DNA from: CAYQUO01 sp964420835
Lineage (GTDB): Bacteria; Chloroflexota; Anaerolineae; Anaerolineales; Anaerolineaceae
DNA: 64,000 bases
Direction of reading: 5' to 3'
Assembly: GCA_964420835.1 (NCBI GenBank)
Contig: CAYQUO010000012.1
Span: 32,233 to 96,232 of the forward strand
In this document: in pieces, positions 63,930-64,000 of the stretch
Numbering within the stretch: the first letter of the stretch is position 1
How the letters are laid out: each line of letters starts with the position of its first letter
Position numbers and translations under genes: made by a program
Notes under the pieces: generated by a model
What the model was told of the DNA's origin: nothing
Seen by the model: only the letters and a program-made list of their open reading frames with translations
Database searches by the model: none

Positions 63930-64000
63930 GGGGAAGTGCTGGAACTGGCAGACAGGCATGACTTAGGATCATGTGCCGAAAGGCGTAGGGGTTCAAGTCC
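63930..64000 (+). tRNA. tRNA-Leu (anticodon UAG), 3' end outside window
   Basis: Acceptor 5' strand GGGGAAG, D arm with UGGCAGA, anticodon loop CUUAGGA (UAG), long class II variable arm (GUGCCGAAAGGCGU) and the T-loop start GGGGUUCAAGUCC, then the window ends. Confidence 0.93.

Overview
The window (about 43-44% GC by eye, dense, no insertion sequence, phage gene or CRISPR array seen) reads as core chromosome of a free-living, probably anaerobic bacterium. Protein character suggests Chloroflexota, most likely class Anaerolineae: LysM/M23 lipoproteins, an XdhC-family protein, indolepyruvate:ferredoxin oxidoreductase, a methylmalonyl-CoA mutase large subunit, a DUF1786 protein, a separate F1-ATPase operon and a joined mre-min cluster. 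This placement is inference; no rRNA is present to test it.

Layout. 1-5.2 kb (minus): a one-carbon operon, cobalamin-dependent methionine synthase followed by a bifunctional homocysteine methyltransferase/methylene-THF reductase cut by the left edge. 5.2-5.5 kb: a short reading frame with its own terminator, between divergent promoters. 5.5-10.6 kb (plus): membrane protein, SelA, M24 peptidase, TsaD, a methyltransferase-like protein and OsmC. 10.7-16.9 kb (minus): an envelope operon with a polysaccharide deacetylase lipoprotein, a HIT protein and three tandem LysM-M23 lipoproteins. 17-20.1 kb: tRNA-Pro, a GT87-like membrane protein, XdhC. 20.4-24.2 kb (minus): FtcD, CapA-like lipoprotein, dCTP deaminase. 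24.3-28.3 kb (plus): SRAP/HMCES protein, tRNA-Arg, zinc metallopeptidase, a large lipoprotein of unknown function. 28.3-33.8 kb (minus): atpA-G-D-C and a second mreB-like gene. 34-43.4 kb: methylmalonyl-CoA mutase (minus) divergent from a plus run of DUF1786, Dus, membrane protein, GTPase, YcgN and two glycosyltransferase-like genes. 43.4-47.3 kb: YigZ, MscL, a hypothetical gene, tRNA-Glu, tRNA-His, a TrpF-like protein and tRNA-Gly. 47.4-56.5 kb (plus): mreBCD, PBP2, minCDE, rodA, gltX. 57-60.5 kb (minus): DUF1540-like protein, RelA/SpoT, HAD phosphatase. 61.3-64 kb (plus): iorAB and a truncated tRNA-Leu.

Function. The strongest theme is the cell envelope: elongasome (MreBCD/PBP2/RodA), division-site selection (MinCDE), three exported cell-wall hydrolase-like lipoproteins, a deacetylase, a CapA-like lipoprotein, GT-C enzymes and MscL. 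A second theme is folate/B12 one-carbon and acyl-CoA metabolism (MetH, YitJ-type enzyme, FtcD, methylmalonyl-CoA mutase). No clearly new system of defence or mobile type is visible. The best leads are the LysM-M23 triplet with an apparently degenerate third copy, a TrpF-like protein without the catalytic cysteine, an 18-bp promoter segment shared by mreB and tRNA-Leu, and the compact unit at 5.2-5.4 kb.
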